NCBI GenBank assembly: GCA_041571855.1
Contig: JBFFTH010000069.1
Span: 1 to 9,932, forward strand
From: JACKOF01 sp041571855
GTDB lineage: Bacteria > Pseudomonadota > Gammaproteobacteria > Pseudomonadales > Porticoccaceae
Direction of reading: 5' to 3'
DNA length: 9,932 nucleotides
Shown piece by piece: positions 1 through 6,104 of the stretch. The notes under the pieces were generated by a model that worked only from the letters and a program-made list of their open reading frames with translations, had not been told where the DNA came from and did no database searches. Within the stretch, counting starts at the first letter, position 1. The number at the start of each line of letters is the position of its first letter. The translations under genes were made by a program, and so were the position numbers.

Positions 1-251
1 AGGTAGTAGCCGGGGGAGGAGGCGAACAGGGCCAGGCCGAAAATAATGGTGGCGATCATGGCCGGGTTGGCAATGCCGCGGTAGAGTTTTCGCTCCATGA
101 CCTTGAAGCGTTGGTTGCTGATATCGTCCTCCACGCTGGCGTGATAGACAAACAGGCGCGGCAGGTAGAAAAGTGCGGCGAACCAGCACACCATGCTGAT
201 CAGGTGGAAGGCCTTGAACCAGGAATAGCCGTCGATAACCAGTGCTTTCAT
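1..251 (-). CDS. hemJ: HemJ-type protoporphyrinogen IX oxidase (5' part, truncated by window edge)
   Basis: HemJ is an integral inner-membrane protein that oxidises protoporphyrinogen IX to protoporphyrin IX, the next-to-last step of haem synthesis. Only the first 83 codons lie in the window; the gene continues past position 1. The translation starts MKALVIDGYSWFKAFHLIS and contains the family pattern WFKAFH (residues 11–16), then a hydrophobic stretch ending FYLPRLFVYHA (28–38), then an ERKLYRGI-like block and the start of a second membrane segment. The family is usually about 140–150 aa, so somewhat more than half is visible. The ATG at 251–249 gives this conserved N-terminus; an AGAGG sequence lies about 12 nt upstream, rather far for a ribosome site. 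It begins 26 bp after the clcA stop on the same strand, so cotranscription with clcA is likely. Recognition is from family motifs; function is by homology. Confidence 0.85.
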   Translation of the reverse strand, partial: MKALVIDGYSWFKAFHLISMVCWFAALFYLPRLFVYHASVEDDISNQRFKVMERKLYRGIANPAMIATIIFGLALFASSPGYY

Positions 252-277
252 GATGGTGGTAAACCTCTTGTAATTGA

Positions 278-1933
278 TTAGTGATAGTAATTGTCGATAT
301 CTTCGAGGGTGATGATACCAGCTACTTCGCTCATCAGCGGCGCTGCCGGTTGATGAACATAAACCGCCCGGCCGTTATGCTGCTTCATTTTCAGCAGTGC
401 TTCGAGCAGCGTGGCCTCACGGTGGATCGGTAGCAGCAGGCTGCGCTCGGCGGGTATCTTGTGCAGGTCAATGGTTTCATCGCGATCGGGATCGGTGAAA
501 TCTTCCTGTTCCATGTAGAGTGCGAGATCTGCGGGCCGCAGGATATATTTCTCTTCACCCAGATCTTCCACCAGTAGCCAGCGGGGTTTCTCGTCCAGTA
601 GCTGGCGTGCCTTTTCCGGCGTGATATGCCTGGAGTGTCGGGCAAAATCTTTAGCCATCAGGCTGGTGACGCCGGCGCGGCTCAGCATCTGAAACACCGG
701 TGAGGTATAGTCGCTGCGATCCCTGCCAATGGAAAAAATTCCGGGCAAATGGCTGGTCATGCGGGCAGTGATGGTGGCGACCACGATAGTGAGCATGCCA
801 GGCATCAGGATATGCGGGTTGTAGGTCATCTCCATGATTGCCATCAGTGCCGCCAGTGGTGCATTGAGAACGGCCCCCATCATGGCGCCCATGCCGAGAA
901 TGGCGTAAAAGCCGGCGTGGGTAGAGTCTCCGGGATAGAACTGGTTGCCCAGAATGCCGATCAGGGAGCCGGCGCAGGCACCGATCACCAGGCTGGGGCC
1001 GATAATGCCTCCGGGCATGCCGAGACCTACAGTGACAGTCGAGGCGATCAACTTGGCGATAACGATGACGGAGAGGATTCCCAGGCCCAGTTGTCCCAGC
1101 ATGGCCTGTTCCAGGGTGTCATAGCCAATGCCCATGATCTGGGGCACGGCCATGGCGAAGACGCCGGTCAGCAGGCCGACCAGGACAGCACGCAACAGGA
1201 TAGGCCACGATTGCTTCTTTGTGGTGTTCTGGTAGAGCTTCAGGGTCAGGGCGGCGAGAAGTCCGATAAATAGGCCTGTGATAATTGCCAGCGGCAACTC
1301 CAGCAGAGAGCCCGTCTGGATTACCGGTATCGAGAATGCCGGTTCGTCACCAAACGCCAACCTGGACAGAACCGCGCCGGAAACCGAGGCCAGAATCACC
1401 GGGATGAAACCGACAATGGTGTACTCCATCAGCACCACTTCCATGGCAAAAATGACACCGGCCAGGGGGGTGTTAAACGAGGCCGATATGGCGCCGGCAA
1501 CACCGCAACCCACCAGAATGCGCAAGCTATTATTCGGCAGTTTGAGGCTTTTGCCCAGTTGGCTTGAGCTTGCCGCACCGAGGTGAACCGCAGGTCCTTC
1601 GCGCCCCACGGAAGCGCCGGACAGCAGGGCAATGGCGGCAGAGAAAAATTGCATCAGGGCGTTGCCGCGGGGCAGGTAGCCCTGGTGATATTGAAGGCGG
1701 TCAATGACATGGCGGACACTGCCCTCACGGTAATTGGGGTCGGAGAAATGAAAAATCAGTCCGATCAGCACTGCACCTGCAAGTGGCAGGGCAAAGCGCA
1801 ACTGGTGTGGCAGTGACTCGAAGGATTCGCTGCCAGCCGGCAGCAGCGTTTCAAGTGGCAAATCAACAGCGAGCCGAAAGAGCAGGGCAATTAACGCGGT
1901 CAGTAAGCCGCTGATAACGCCCATGATGGCCAT
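278..1933 (-). CDS. ClC-family chloride transporter/channel with C-terminal CBS-like region
   Basis: This is a ClC-family anion transporter or channel in the inner membrane, 551 aa from the first ATG. Residues 1–400 hold repeated hydrophobic segments. The GREGP signature is at 110–114 and includes the gating glutamate E112. ASFNTPLAGVIFAME lies at 151–165, and GMPGGIIGP, the GxFxP-type filter segment, at 305–313. Residues about 420–551 form a soluble tail resembling a CBS pair, ending in VAGIITLEDIDNYYH. Compared by eye with E. coli ClcA, the GSGIP filter serine is not conserved (EGSVR at 70–74) and the internal proton glutamate E203 aligns with V166. The first ATG (1933–1931; a second at codon 4) has no good ribosome site. 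The open frame continues upstream to a TAG at 2068–2066 and encodes ClC-like sequence, so the true start may be a non-ATG codon upstream. hemJ follows 26 bp downstream. Whether it exchanges Cl-/H+ or conducts passively cannot be told from sequence. Confidence 0.9.
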   Translation of the reverse strand: MAIMGVISGLLTALIALLFRLAVDLPLETLLPAGSESFESLPHQLRFALPLAGAVLIGLIFHFSDPNYREGSVRHVIDRLQYHQGYLPRGNALMQFFSAAIALLSGASVGREGPAVHLGAASSSQLGKSLKLPNNSLRILVGCGVAGAISASFNTPLAGVIFAMEVVLMEYTIVGFIPVILASVSGAVLSRLAFGDEPAFSIPVIQTGSLLELPLAIITGLFIGLLAALTLKLYQNTTKKQSWPILLRAVLVGLLTGVFAMAVPQIMGIGYDTLEQAMLGQLGLGILSVIVIAKLIASTVTVGLGMPGGIIGPSLVIGACAGSLIGILGNQFYPGDSTHAGFYAILGMGAMMGAVLNAPLAALMAIMEMTYNPHILMPGMLTIVVATITARMTSHLPGIFSIGRDRSDYTSPVFQMLSRAGVTSLMAKDFARHSRHITPEKARQLLDEKPRWLLVEDLGEEKYILRPADLALYMEQEDFTDPDRDETIDLHKIPAERSLLLPIHREATLLEALLKMKQHNGRAVYVHQPAAPLMSEVAGIITLEDIDNYYH

Positions 1934-2065
1934 TTGGGGCAGGGCATCCGCGTGAGCAAGGCGGTAACGAAAATTAGACAGCTGCCTGTCGGTATAATCC
2001 GGCAGAAATGTTTGTATCGAGCGGCGAGATCTGATGGCTTCGTCTCCAAACAGTTCAAGATTCGG
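1934..2065 (-). other. Probable N-terminal coding extension of the ClC gene lacking a canonical start codon
   Basis: Reading the minus strand upstream of the ClC ATG, the same frame stays open from just after TAG (2068–2066) down to 1934, 44 codons with no ATG, GTG or TTG. The last part translates as SNFRYRLAHADALPQ and runs straight into MAIMGVISG. A basic, amphipathic stretch ending in a leucine-proline-rich turn just before the first membrane helix resembles helix A of ClC proteins (in E. coli ClcA, an arginine-rich segment precedes the first membrane span). Candidate non-canonical starts are CTG codons at 1981–1979 and 2005–2003. The 2005 codon has no clear ribosome site and the 1981 codon has only a short AGG a few bases upstream. 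The coding resemblance is seen; use of a CTG start is inference. A sequencing error or a decayed start is an alternative. Confidence 0.4.
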
Positions 2066-2067
2066 CT

Positions 2068-2097
2068 ATTATAGGCAGCTTGTCCGCTGTCGGACAA
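2068..2097 (-). promoter_or_regulatory. Candidate sigma70 promoter for clcA–hemJ
   Basis: On the minus strand a perfect TATAAT (2073–2068) lies 18 bp from TTGTCC (2097–2092), a 4/6 match to TTGACA. Transcription would start near 2061, just inside the TAG that closes the ClC reading frame, so the whole open extension would be transcribed. The -35 overlaps the right arm of the palindrome at 2080–2097. The perfect -10 is good evidence; the -35 is weak. Confidence 0.45.
2080..2097. promoter_or_regulatory. 18-bp palindrome in the clcA/argC divergent region (candidate operator)
   Basis: The sequence TTGTCCG-CTGT-CGGACAA has two perfect 7-bp arms around a 4-bp centre. It lies between the divergent clcA and argC genes, 31 bp before the argC start, and its right arm overlaps the proposed clcA -35. 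It is followed on the plus strand by A's and on the minus strand by no T-run, so it is not a rho-independent terminator. It does not look like an ArgR box (no TGAAT…ATTCA pattern). It could be a repressor or activator site, or a hairpin at the 5' end of argC mRNA. The symmetry is seen; the role is inference. Confidence 0.4.
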
Positions 2098-2128
2098 AAA
2101 AGGCAATAACAGAACAGGGAGATTTGGG

Positions 2129-3160
2129 GTGATAAAAGCAGGCATTGTAGGTGGTACCGGTTATACCGGAGTAGAGCTGTTGCGGATACTGGTTGCCCAT
2201 CCCCAGGTAGAGCTGGTAGCGATTACATCCCGGGCCGAGGCCGGCAGAGCGGTTTGCGACCTGTTCCCGAGTCTCAGAGGCCACCTGGACTTGTGTTTTA
2301 GTGACCCCGCAGATGGTTCACTGGATCAGTGTGATGTGGTTTTCTTTGCTACGCCTCACGGCGTGGCTCAGGCCAGTGTTGCCGCACTGCTCGATAAGGG
2401 TATTCGTGTGGTGGACTTGTCTGCGGATTTCCGCATACGGGATATTGCGCTGTGGGAAAAGTGGTACAAGCAGACCCACGCCTGTCCTGAGTTGGTGGAG
2501 GAGGCCGTGTACGGGTTGCCGGAAGTCAACCGGGAAAAAATCAAACAGGCGCGCCTTATCGCCTGTCCCGGCTGTTATCCCACCAGTGTCCAGCTGGGCT
2601 TTTTGCCGCTGCTGGAACAAGGCGTGATAGATCCACGGGATTTGATTGCCAATTCGGCGTCGGGTGTCAGCGGTGCAGGTCGGCAAGCCAGTGTGGATAA
2701 CCTGCTGGCAGAGACCAGTGACAGTTTTAAGGCCTATGGTGTTGCCGGTCACCGACATCTGCCGGAAATTGAACAGGGGCTGGCAGATATTTCCGGTGGC
2801 GATGTAAGTCTCACCTTTGTGCCGCACCTGCTGCCAATTATCCGCGGCATTCATTCAACCCTCTATGCGACGCTGACAGATACCAGTGTAGATCTGCAGC
2901 AACTTTTTGAAAACCGTTATAAAGATGAGCCTTTTGTCGATGTCATGCCCGCCGGAAGCCACCCACAGACCAGAACCGTGAGGGGCAGCAATTTCTGTCG
3001 TATCAGTGTCTTTCGCCCCCAGGCTGGGAATAAGGTCGTTGTGCTGGTGGTGGAAGACAACCTGGTGAAAGGTGCTTCCGGCCAGGCGGTTCAGAACATG
3101 AATCTTATGTTTGGTCTGCCGGAGAACTGTGGCCTCAGCGCACCGGCGCTGCTGCCCTGA
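2129..3160 (+). CDS. argC: N-acetyl-gamma-glutamyl-phosphate reductase
   Basis: ArgC is the cytoplasmic NADPH-dependent enzyme that reduces N-acetylglutamyl-5-phosphate to the semialdehyde, the third step of arginine synthesis. The 343-aa length fits the common ArgC type. The N-terminal Rossmann motif GGTGYTG is at 8–14, DLSADFR at 96–102, YGLPEVNR at 128–135, CPGCYPT with the catalytic cysteine C149 at 146–152, SASGVSGAGR at 176–185, and the catalytic-histidine segment GHRHLPEIEQ at 207–216. The usual asparagine in ANPGCYPT is a cysteine here (C146), giving a C-x-x-C pair around the active site. The GTG start at 2129 has AGGGAG at 2116–2121, 7 nt upstream, and gives the standard MIKAGIVG N-terminus. 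The stop overlaps the next gene's ATG by one base, suggesting translational coupling. No ARG box was seen upstream. Confidence 0.97.
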   Translation: MIKAGIVGGTGYTGVELLRILVAHPQVELVAITSRAEAGRAVCDLFPSLRGHLDLCFSDPADGSLDQCDVVFFATPHGVAQASVAALLDKGIRVVDLSADFRIRDIALWEKWYKQTHACPELVEEAVYGLPEVNREKIKQARLIACPGCYPTSVQLGFLPLLEQGVIDPRDLIANSASGVSGAGRQASVDNLLAETSDSFKAYGVAGHRHLPEIEQGLADISGGDVSLTFVPHLLPIIRGIHSTLYATLTDTSVDLQQLFENRYKDEPFVDVMPAGSHPQTRTVRGSNFCRISVFRPQAGNKVVVLVVEDNLVKGASGQAVQNMNLMFGLPENCGLSAPALLP

Positions 3161-3879
3161 TGCTGAAGGCGGGAGAGCGGCTGGTTGTCCGCTGTCACAA
3201 TGTCAGTCGCCGGCGCCTGCTGATATGGGCCGCTATTCTGGGCGTGGTTGCTGTTTTTGCTGCTGGCTATTTTGTCGGCGCGAAAACTTTTGGTCAGGCA
3301 GTGGCGGAGAAGCAACAGCTTGAGAAACAGCTCGCTGTGCTTGAAGGCGACAGTGCTGACCTCGAGCAGCAACTTGTTAATGCCCTGATGGCTTCGGAGA
3401 TTGACCGTCTTGCACTGCAGGAAACGCGCAAAGAGGTAGTATCGCTCCAGGAGCAGTTGAGCAAGGACGAGGCGGAGTTGAAGCTGTACCGGAACCTGAT
3501 GCAGGATGACACCCTTCCGGATGGTCTGCTGGTAAGAGAGCTGGCGTTGAGAGACTTGACCAATGGCGAGGTGGCCTACCGCTTGGTGGTGCAGCAGAAC
3601 AAGTCTTCACTGCGGCCGATCAGTGTCAGGGTCAATGTGGTAATCGAAGGCGAAATAAATGGTATCAAGAAGACATTCACGCTGGATGCCCTGGATGACA
3701 ACCTCTCATCGATGCCCCTTGAACTGAGTTTCAAGTATTTCGATATCCAGCGCGGTGTCATAAAGTTGCCAGCGGGTTTTCAGCCCCATGTGGTGAGAGT
3801 GGAAGCCTGGCAGGAAGATAAAGAAAGTAGAAGGGTCGAAAGATTGTTTGGTTGGAGAGCTGTAAGGAGCAAGTCATGA
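3160..3879 (+). CDS. Single-pass membrane coiled-coil protein (DUF6776-like)
   Basis: Function unknown. The 239-aa protein has a short basic N-terminus (RCHNVSRRR, 11–19), one membrane segment at about 20–40, and a long Glu/Gln/Leu-rich coiled coil at about 46–112. After these comes a globular C-terminal domain (about 113–239) that starts ELKLYRNLMQDDTLPDGLLV. That order (membrane anchor, coiled coil, YRxxM segment, beta-rich tail) matches a conserved hypothetical family I recall as DUF6776, found between argC and a bactofilin gene in related bacteria. The topology predicts the C-terminal part in the periplasm. The ATG at 3160 overlaps the argC stop by one base, and the stop TGA overlaps the bactofilin ATG by four bases, so all three genes are probably translated together. 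A role as a membrane partner of the bactofilin is suggested only by this linkage. The family name is less certain than the architecture. Confidence 0.8.
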   Translation: MLKAGERLVVRCHNVSRRRLLIWAAILGVVAVFAAGYFVGAKTFGQAVAEKQQLEKQLAVLEGDSADLEQQLVNALMASEIDRLALQETRKEVVSLQEQLSKDEAELKLYRNLMQDDTLPDGLLVRELALRDLTNGEVAYRLVVQQNKSSLRPISVRVNVVIEGEINGIKKTFTLDALDDNLSSMPLELSFKYFDIQRGVIKLPAGFQPHVVRVEAWQEDKESRRVERLFGWRAVRSKS

Positions 3880-4283
3880 AACAGAAAAAAACCGGGAAGT
3901 CATTTTCTGCGGGCGCGACCACATTGATAGCCTGTGGTACGCACGTAAAGGGCGATATTCATTTTTCGGGTAACCTTGAAATTGAAGGTGAGGTGAGCGG
4001 CAATATTCTCGCTGCAGAGGATACGGAAGCCCGGGTCAGGGTGCTGCAGCAGGGGCATGTGCGAGGCGATGTCAGGGTGCCCAATGTGGTTGTCAATGGC
4101 CGGGTGGAGGGCGTTATCCAGGCGCAGAGTTATGTCGAACTGGCATCCAACGCCGTGGTCGAAGGAGATGTGCATTACGCTCTGGTTGAGATCGAAAAGG
4201 GTGCGCAGGTAAACGGCAGTTTTGTGCATGAGTCAGCCAAAGTGTTAAAGATGGAAGCTAACGAGGAGCAGGCTGAAGGCTGA
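3876..4283 (+). CDS. Bactofilin (polymer-forming cytoskeletal protein)
   Basis: Bactofilins self-assemble without nucleotide into filaments or patches, often at the membrane, and localise proteins involved in cell-wall shaping. The 135-aa product has a short basic tail (MKQKKTGKSFSAG), the family entry motif TTLIACGTHVKGDIHFSGNL at 15–34, and then repeated short turns of the right-handed beta-helix (GxVxGNI, GHVRGDV, NGRVEGVI, NAVVEGDV, GAQVNGSF) spaced about 17–18 residues apart. It ends in a short acidic tail. I chose the ATG at 3876 because AAGGAG (3864–3869) sits 6 nt upstream and the motif follows directly; a TTG in the same frame at 3852 lies inside the upstream gene and is unlikely. 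It overlaps the upstream gene by 4 bases (ATGA). The family assignment is strong; the specific cellular role is not visible. Confidence 0.93.
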   Translation: MKQKKTGKSFSAGATTLIACGTHVKGDIHFSGNLEIEGEVSGNILAAEDTEARVRVLQQGHVRGDVRVPNVVVNGRVEGVIQAQSYVELASNAVVEGDVHYALVEIEKGAQVNGSFVHESAKVLKMEANEEQAEG

Positions 4284-4374
4284 GTCGGGAGGTTGTAAAC
4301 AGGTAAACTGCCCCCATATAGGCTCCCTGTTTTGCAATCAATTGCACGGCTGCCCTGGTGCATCTGGAGAAAAT
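4284..4374 (+). promoter_or_regulatory. erpA upstream region: weak promoter candidate and a 7-bp inverted repeat
   Basis: This 91-bp gap separates the bactofilin stop from erpA. TTGTAA (4293–4298), 16 bp, CATATA (4315–4320) is a modest sigma70 candidate. A perfect inverted repeat, AAACAGG (4297–4303) and CCTGTTT (4326–4332), flanks the proposed -10 with 22 bp between arms. It could be an operator overlapping the promoter or a loose leader stem-loop. erpA homologues are commonly controlled by IscR in Enterobacteria, but I see no clear IscR-like site. The repeat is seen; promoter function is inference. Confidence 0.3.
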
Positions 4375-4728
4375 ATGTCCGGTATAGAGACCTTCACCCC
4401 CAGTCCGATCTATCTGACGGACAGCGCGGTGGCAAAAATTAACAGCTTGGTTGAGGAGGAAGGCAATTCTGACCTCAAGTTGCGGGTATTTGTCACCGGC
4501 GGTGGCTGCTCAGGTTTTCAGTACGGGTTCAGTTTTGACGAGGTGGCGGCCGAAGATGACACCGCCGTTACTGTCGGTGGTGCGACGGTGGTGGTCGACT
4601 CTCTAAGTATTCAGTACCTTTCAGGTTCGACGGTGGACTACCAGGAGGGGCTGGAGGGGTCGCGCTTTACTATCAGCAATCCCAATGCGGCCACCACCTG
4701 TGGTTGCGGCTCCTCCTTTTCGGTCTAG
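4375..4728 (+). CDS. erpA: A-type iron-sulfur cluster carrier ErpA
   Basis: ErpA is a cytoplasmic A-type carrier that receives Fe-S clusters from the assembly scaffold and delivers them to apo-enzymes, including isoprenoid-synthesis enzymes in E. coli. The 117-aa product matches the usual length. The three conserved cluster-binding cysteines are present: C45 in VTGGGCSGFQYGF, and C109 and C111 in the C-terminal TTCGCGSSFSV. The segment SIQYLSGSTVDYQEGLEGSRFTISNPNA (78–105) is typical of ErpA rather than IscA. I chose the ATG at 4375, with GGAG (4366–4369) 5 nt upstream. A TTG in the same frame at 4342 would add 11 residues unlike the family. It is the last plus-strand gene before the convergent anmK. 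Confidence 0.97.
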   Translation: MSGIETFTPSPIYLTDSAVAKINSLVEEEGNSDLKLRVFVTGGGCSGFQYGFSFDEVAAEDDTAVTVGGATVVVDSLSIQYLSGSTVDYQEGLEGSRFTISNPNAATTCGCGSSFSV

Positions 4729-4989
4729 TTTTTCAAGCTCAGCAGTTAACACGTCTTTTGTTGCTGCTGGCCGGACTGGTAACTTCTGCGGCGGTTTCGC
4801 CGGACAACCGGGCTTCGGTGCCACAAGCCCCATGGTTCTCTCGCGCTGAAAGAGCTTGTATCGGCAAGCCAGGCCCGCTGCGGTTGCCACCAGTGGTGTT
4901 TGTGCTGCACGGGCCCAATTAAATCGCCCGCCTGATAGAGAAAGAAACACACACGTATATTTGATAAAGCGCTTGCTTGGGCAAACCGT
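4729..4989. other. Gene-free convergent spacer between erpA and anmK with several hairpins
   Basis: These 261 bp lie between two converging genes. I find no open frame with a credible start and protein-like content. Three inverted repeats stand out. CAGCAG (4740–4745) pairs with CTGCTG (4764–4769). CGGCG-GTTT-CGCCG (4789–4802) is a tight GC hairpin. GGCCCG (4872–4877) pairs with CGGGCC (4910–4915) around an inner CCAC/GTGG. None is followed by a T-run on either strand, so no intrinsic terminator is evident for erpA or anmK. The spacer could hold factor-dependent termination signals, mRNA 3' structure, a small RNA or decayed sequence; I cannot tell which. Confidence 0.4.
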
Positions 4990-6099
4990 CTAGGCCGGGT
5001 AGATTCCGCCCAGAACCAGCGCCCTGCTGGCGCCAGTCGCCTCCGGGGCATTGCCCGATTGGTTTGCCAGGGTTTGCCTGGCCAACCAGGCGAAGGCGGC
5101 AGCTTCCACCCACTTCGGATCCATGCCCAGTGCAGCGGTAGTGTTGACTGGCACCGGGGTTGCCAGGGTGGCAATGCGGTTGATCAGGGCGGTGTTAAAG
5201 GCGCCGCCACCACACAGGTATATTTCTTCAACAGGCCCTGGCAGGGTGGTTAGGGCATCAACAATGCTTGCCGCGGTGAGGTCAAGCAGTGTTGCCTGTA
5301 CATCCTCGGCGGCAGTAATCATCGGCAAAATAGAAGCCAGCCAATCCATGTTGAAGGCCTCGCGGCCGGTACTTTTTGGTGCAGGCAGCGAGAAGTAGGG
5401 GTGCTGCAACATCTGTTGTAAAAGCTCAGGCAGCAGCTCTCCCGTTGTCGCCCACTGGCCTTTATTGTCATAGGGCTGTTGCAGGTGTTGCTTTATCCAG
5501 CCATCCATTAACACATTGCCGGGGCCGGTATCGAAGCCGAGCAGTGTGCCATCACCGGGCAGGCAGGTAATGTTGGCCATGCCGCCGATATTGACGATGG
5601 CGCGACAAACCCCGTTTTTTTCAAAAACTGCCCTGTGAAAGGCTGGCACCAGCGGTGCGCCCTGGCCGCCGGCGGCAATATCCCGGCGGCGGAAGTCGGC
5701 GACAGTGGTGATGCCGGTGAGGAAGGCAATGGTGTTTGGGTCGCCGATCTGGTGGCTAAAGGCGTGTTCGCAGGCCTTGCATCCCGGTGGTTGATGGCGA
5801 ATAGTCTGCCCGTGACTGCCAATCGCGGCTACATCCCCGGCGCTGCGGTTGCTGATTGTCAGGAGATGGTTGGTCGCCTCCGCGAAGCGGATGCCCAGTT
5901 CCCGATCCAGCTGGTTGAGGCGCTGTATTTCGTTTTCCCCTGGCTGGGCGAGGGCGAATATTTCCTTCTGCAGATCAGAAATATCAGCGCTGTGGTGAGC
6001 CAGCAGGTTGGCGGTGTTATCCTCAAATGAAAGCAGTGCGGCATCGATGCTGTCGGCACTGGTGCCAGACATCAGGCCGATGAACAGCTGTGCCGACAT
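4990..6099 (-). CDS. anmK: Anhydro-N-acetylmuramic acid kinase
   Basis: AnmK is a cytoplasmic kinase of cell-wall recycling. It opens the 1,6-anhydro ring of anhydro-MurNAc and phosphorylates it with ATP to give MurNAc-6-phosphate. The 369-aa product matches the family length (about 360–370). Motifs in order: GLMSGTSADSID at 8–19 (phosphate loop), GSHGQTIRH at 94–102, ADFRRRDIAAGGQGAPLVPA at 134–153, NIGGMANIT at 170–178, GFDTGPGNVLMD at 188–199 with the probable catalytic aspartate D190, CGGGAFN in the C-terminal half, and LGMDPKWVEAAAFAWLA near the end. Two small oddities: the glycine usual in GTSxDGxD is serine (S17), and a short CKAC-containing insertion (107–110) follows GQTIRH. The ATG at 6099 starts 5 bp after the stop of the M23 gene, with a poor ribosome site, so translation is probably coupled. 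The two genes form a natural wall-recycling pair. Confidence 0.97.
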   Translation of the reverse strand: MSAQLFIGLMSGTSADSIDAALLSFEDNTANLLAHHSADISDLQKEIFALAQPGENEIQRLNQLDRELGIRFAEATNHLLTISNRSAGDVAAIGSHGQTIRHQPPGCKACEHAFSHQIGDPNTIAFLTGITTVADFRRRDIAAGGQGAPLVPAFHRAVFEKNGVCRAIVNIGGMANITCLPGDGTLLGFDTGPGNVLMDGWIKQHLQQPYDNKGQWATTGELLPELLQQMLQHPYFSLPAPKSTGREAFNMDWLASILPMITAAEDVQATLLDLTAASIVDALTTLPGPVEEIYLCGGGAFNTALINRIATLATPVPVNTTAALGMDPKWVEAAAFAWLARQTLANQSGNAPEATGASRALVLGGIYPA

Positions 6100-6104
6100 G
6101 GCCG

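Noticed and set aside
749..1586. Two plus-strand open frames (749–1273 and 1278–1586) opposite the ClC gene.
   Set aside because: They are antisense shadows of a well-supported membrane protein gene. The 749–1273 product is rich in His, Gly, Gln and Asp and neither resembles a known family or has a good ribosome site.
2080..2100. Palindrome followed by A's considered as a terminator.
   Set aside because: The A-run is on the wrong side for plus-strand termination, and on the minus strand the T's come before the stem rather than after it. There is also no gene ending there.
2318..2854. Minus-strand 178-codon open frame inside argC.
   Set aside because: It lies wholly opposite ArgC, whose motifs account for the coding bias. 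No independent support.
4789..4802. GC-rich hairpin after erpA considered as its terminator.
   Set aside because: No T-run follows on either strand.
4704..4922. Plus-strand frame of 72 codons that begins inside erpA with a hydrophobic N-terminus resembling a signal peptide.
   Set aside because: The hydrophobic part starts within the erpA coding end in another frame, there is no Shine-Dalgarno sequence, and the rest is low-complexity. It was considered as a small exported protein but is not supported.
4621..4950. Minus-strand frame of 109 codons across the erpA end and the convergent spacer.
   Set aside because: It overlaps the conserved cysteine-rich C-terminus of erpA, has no convincing ribosome site and no recognisable domain.
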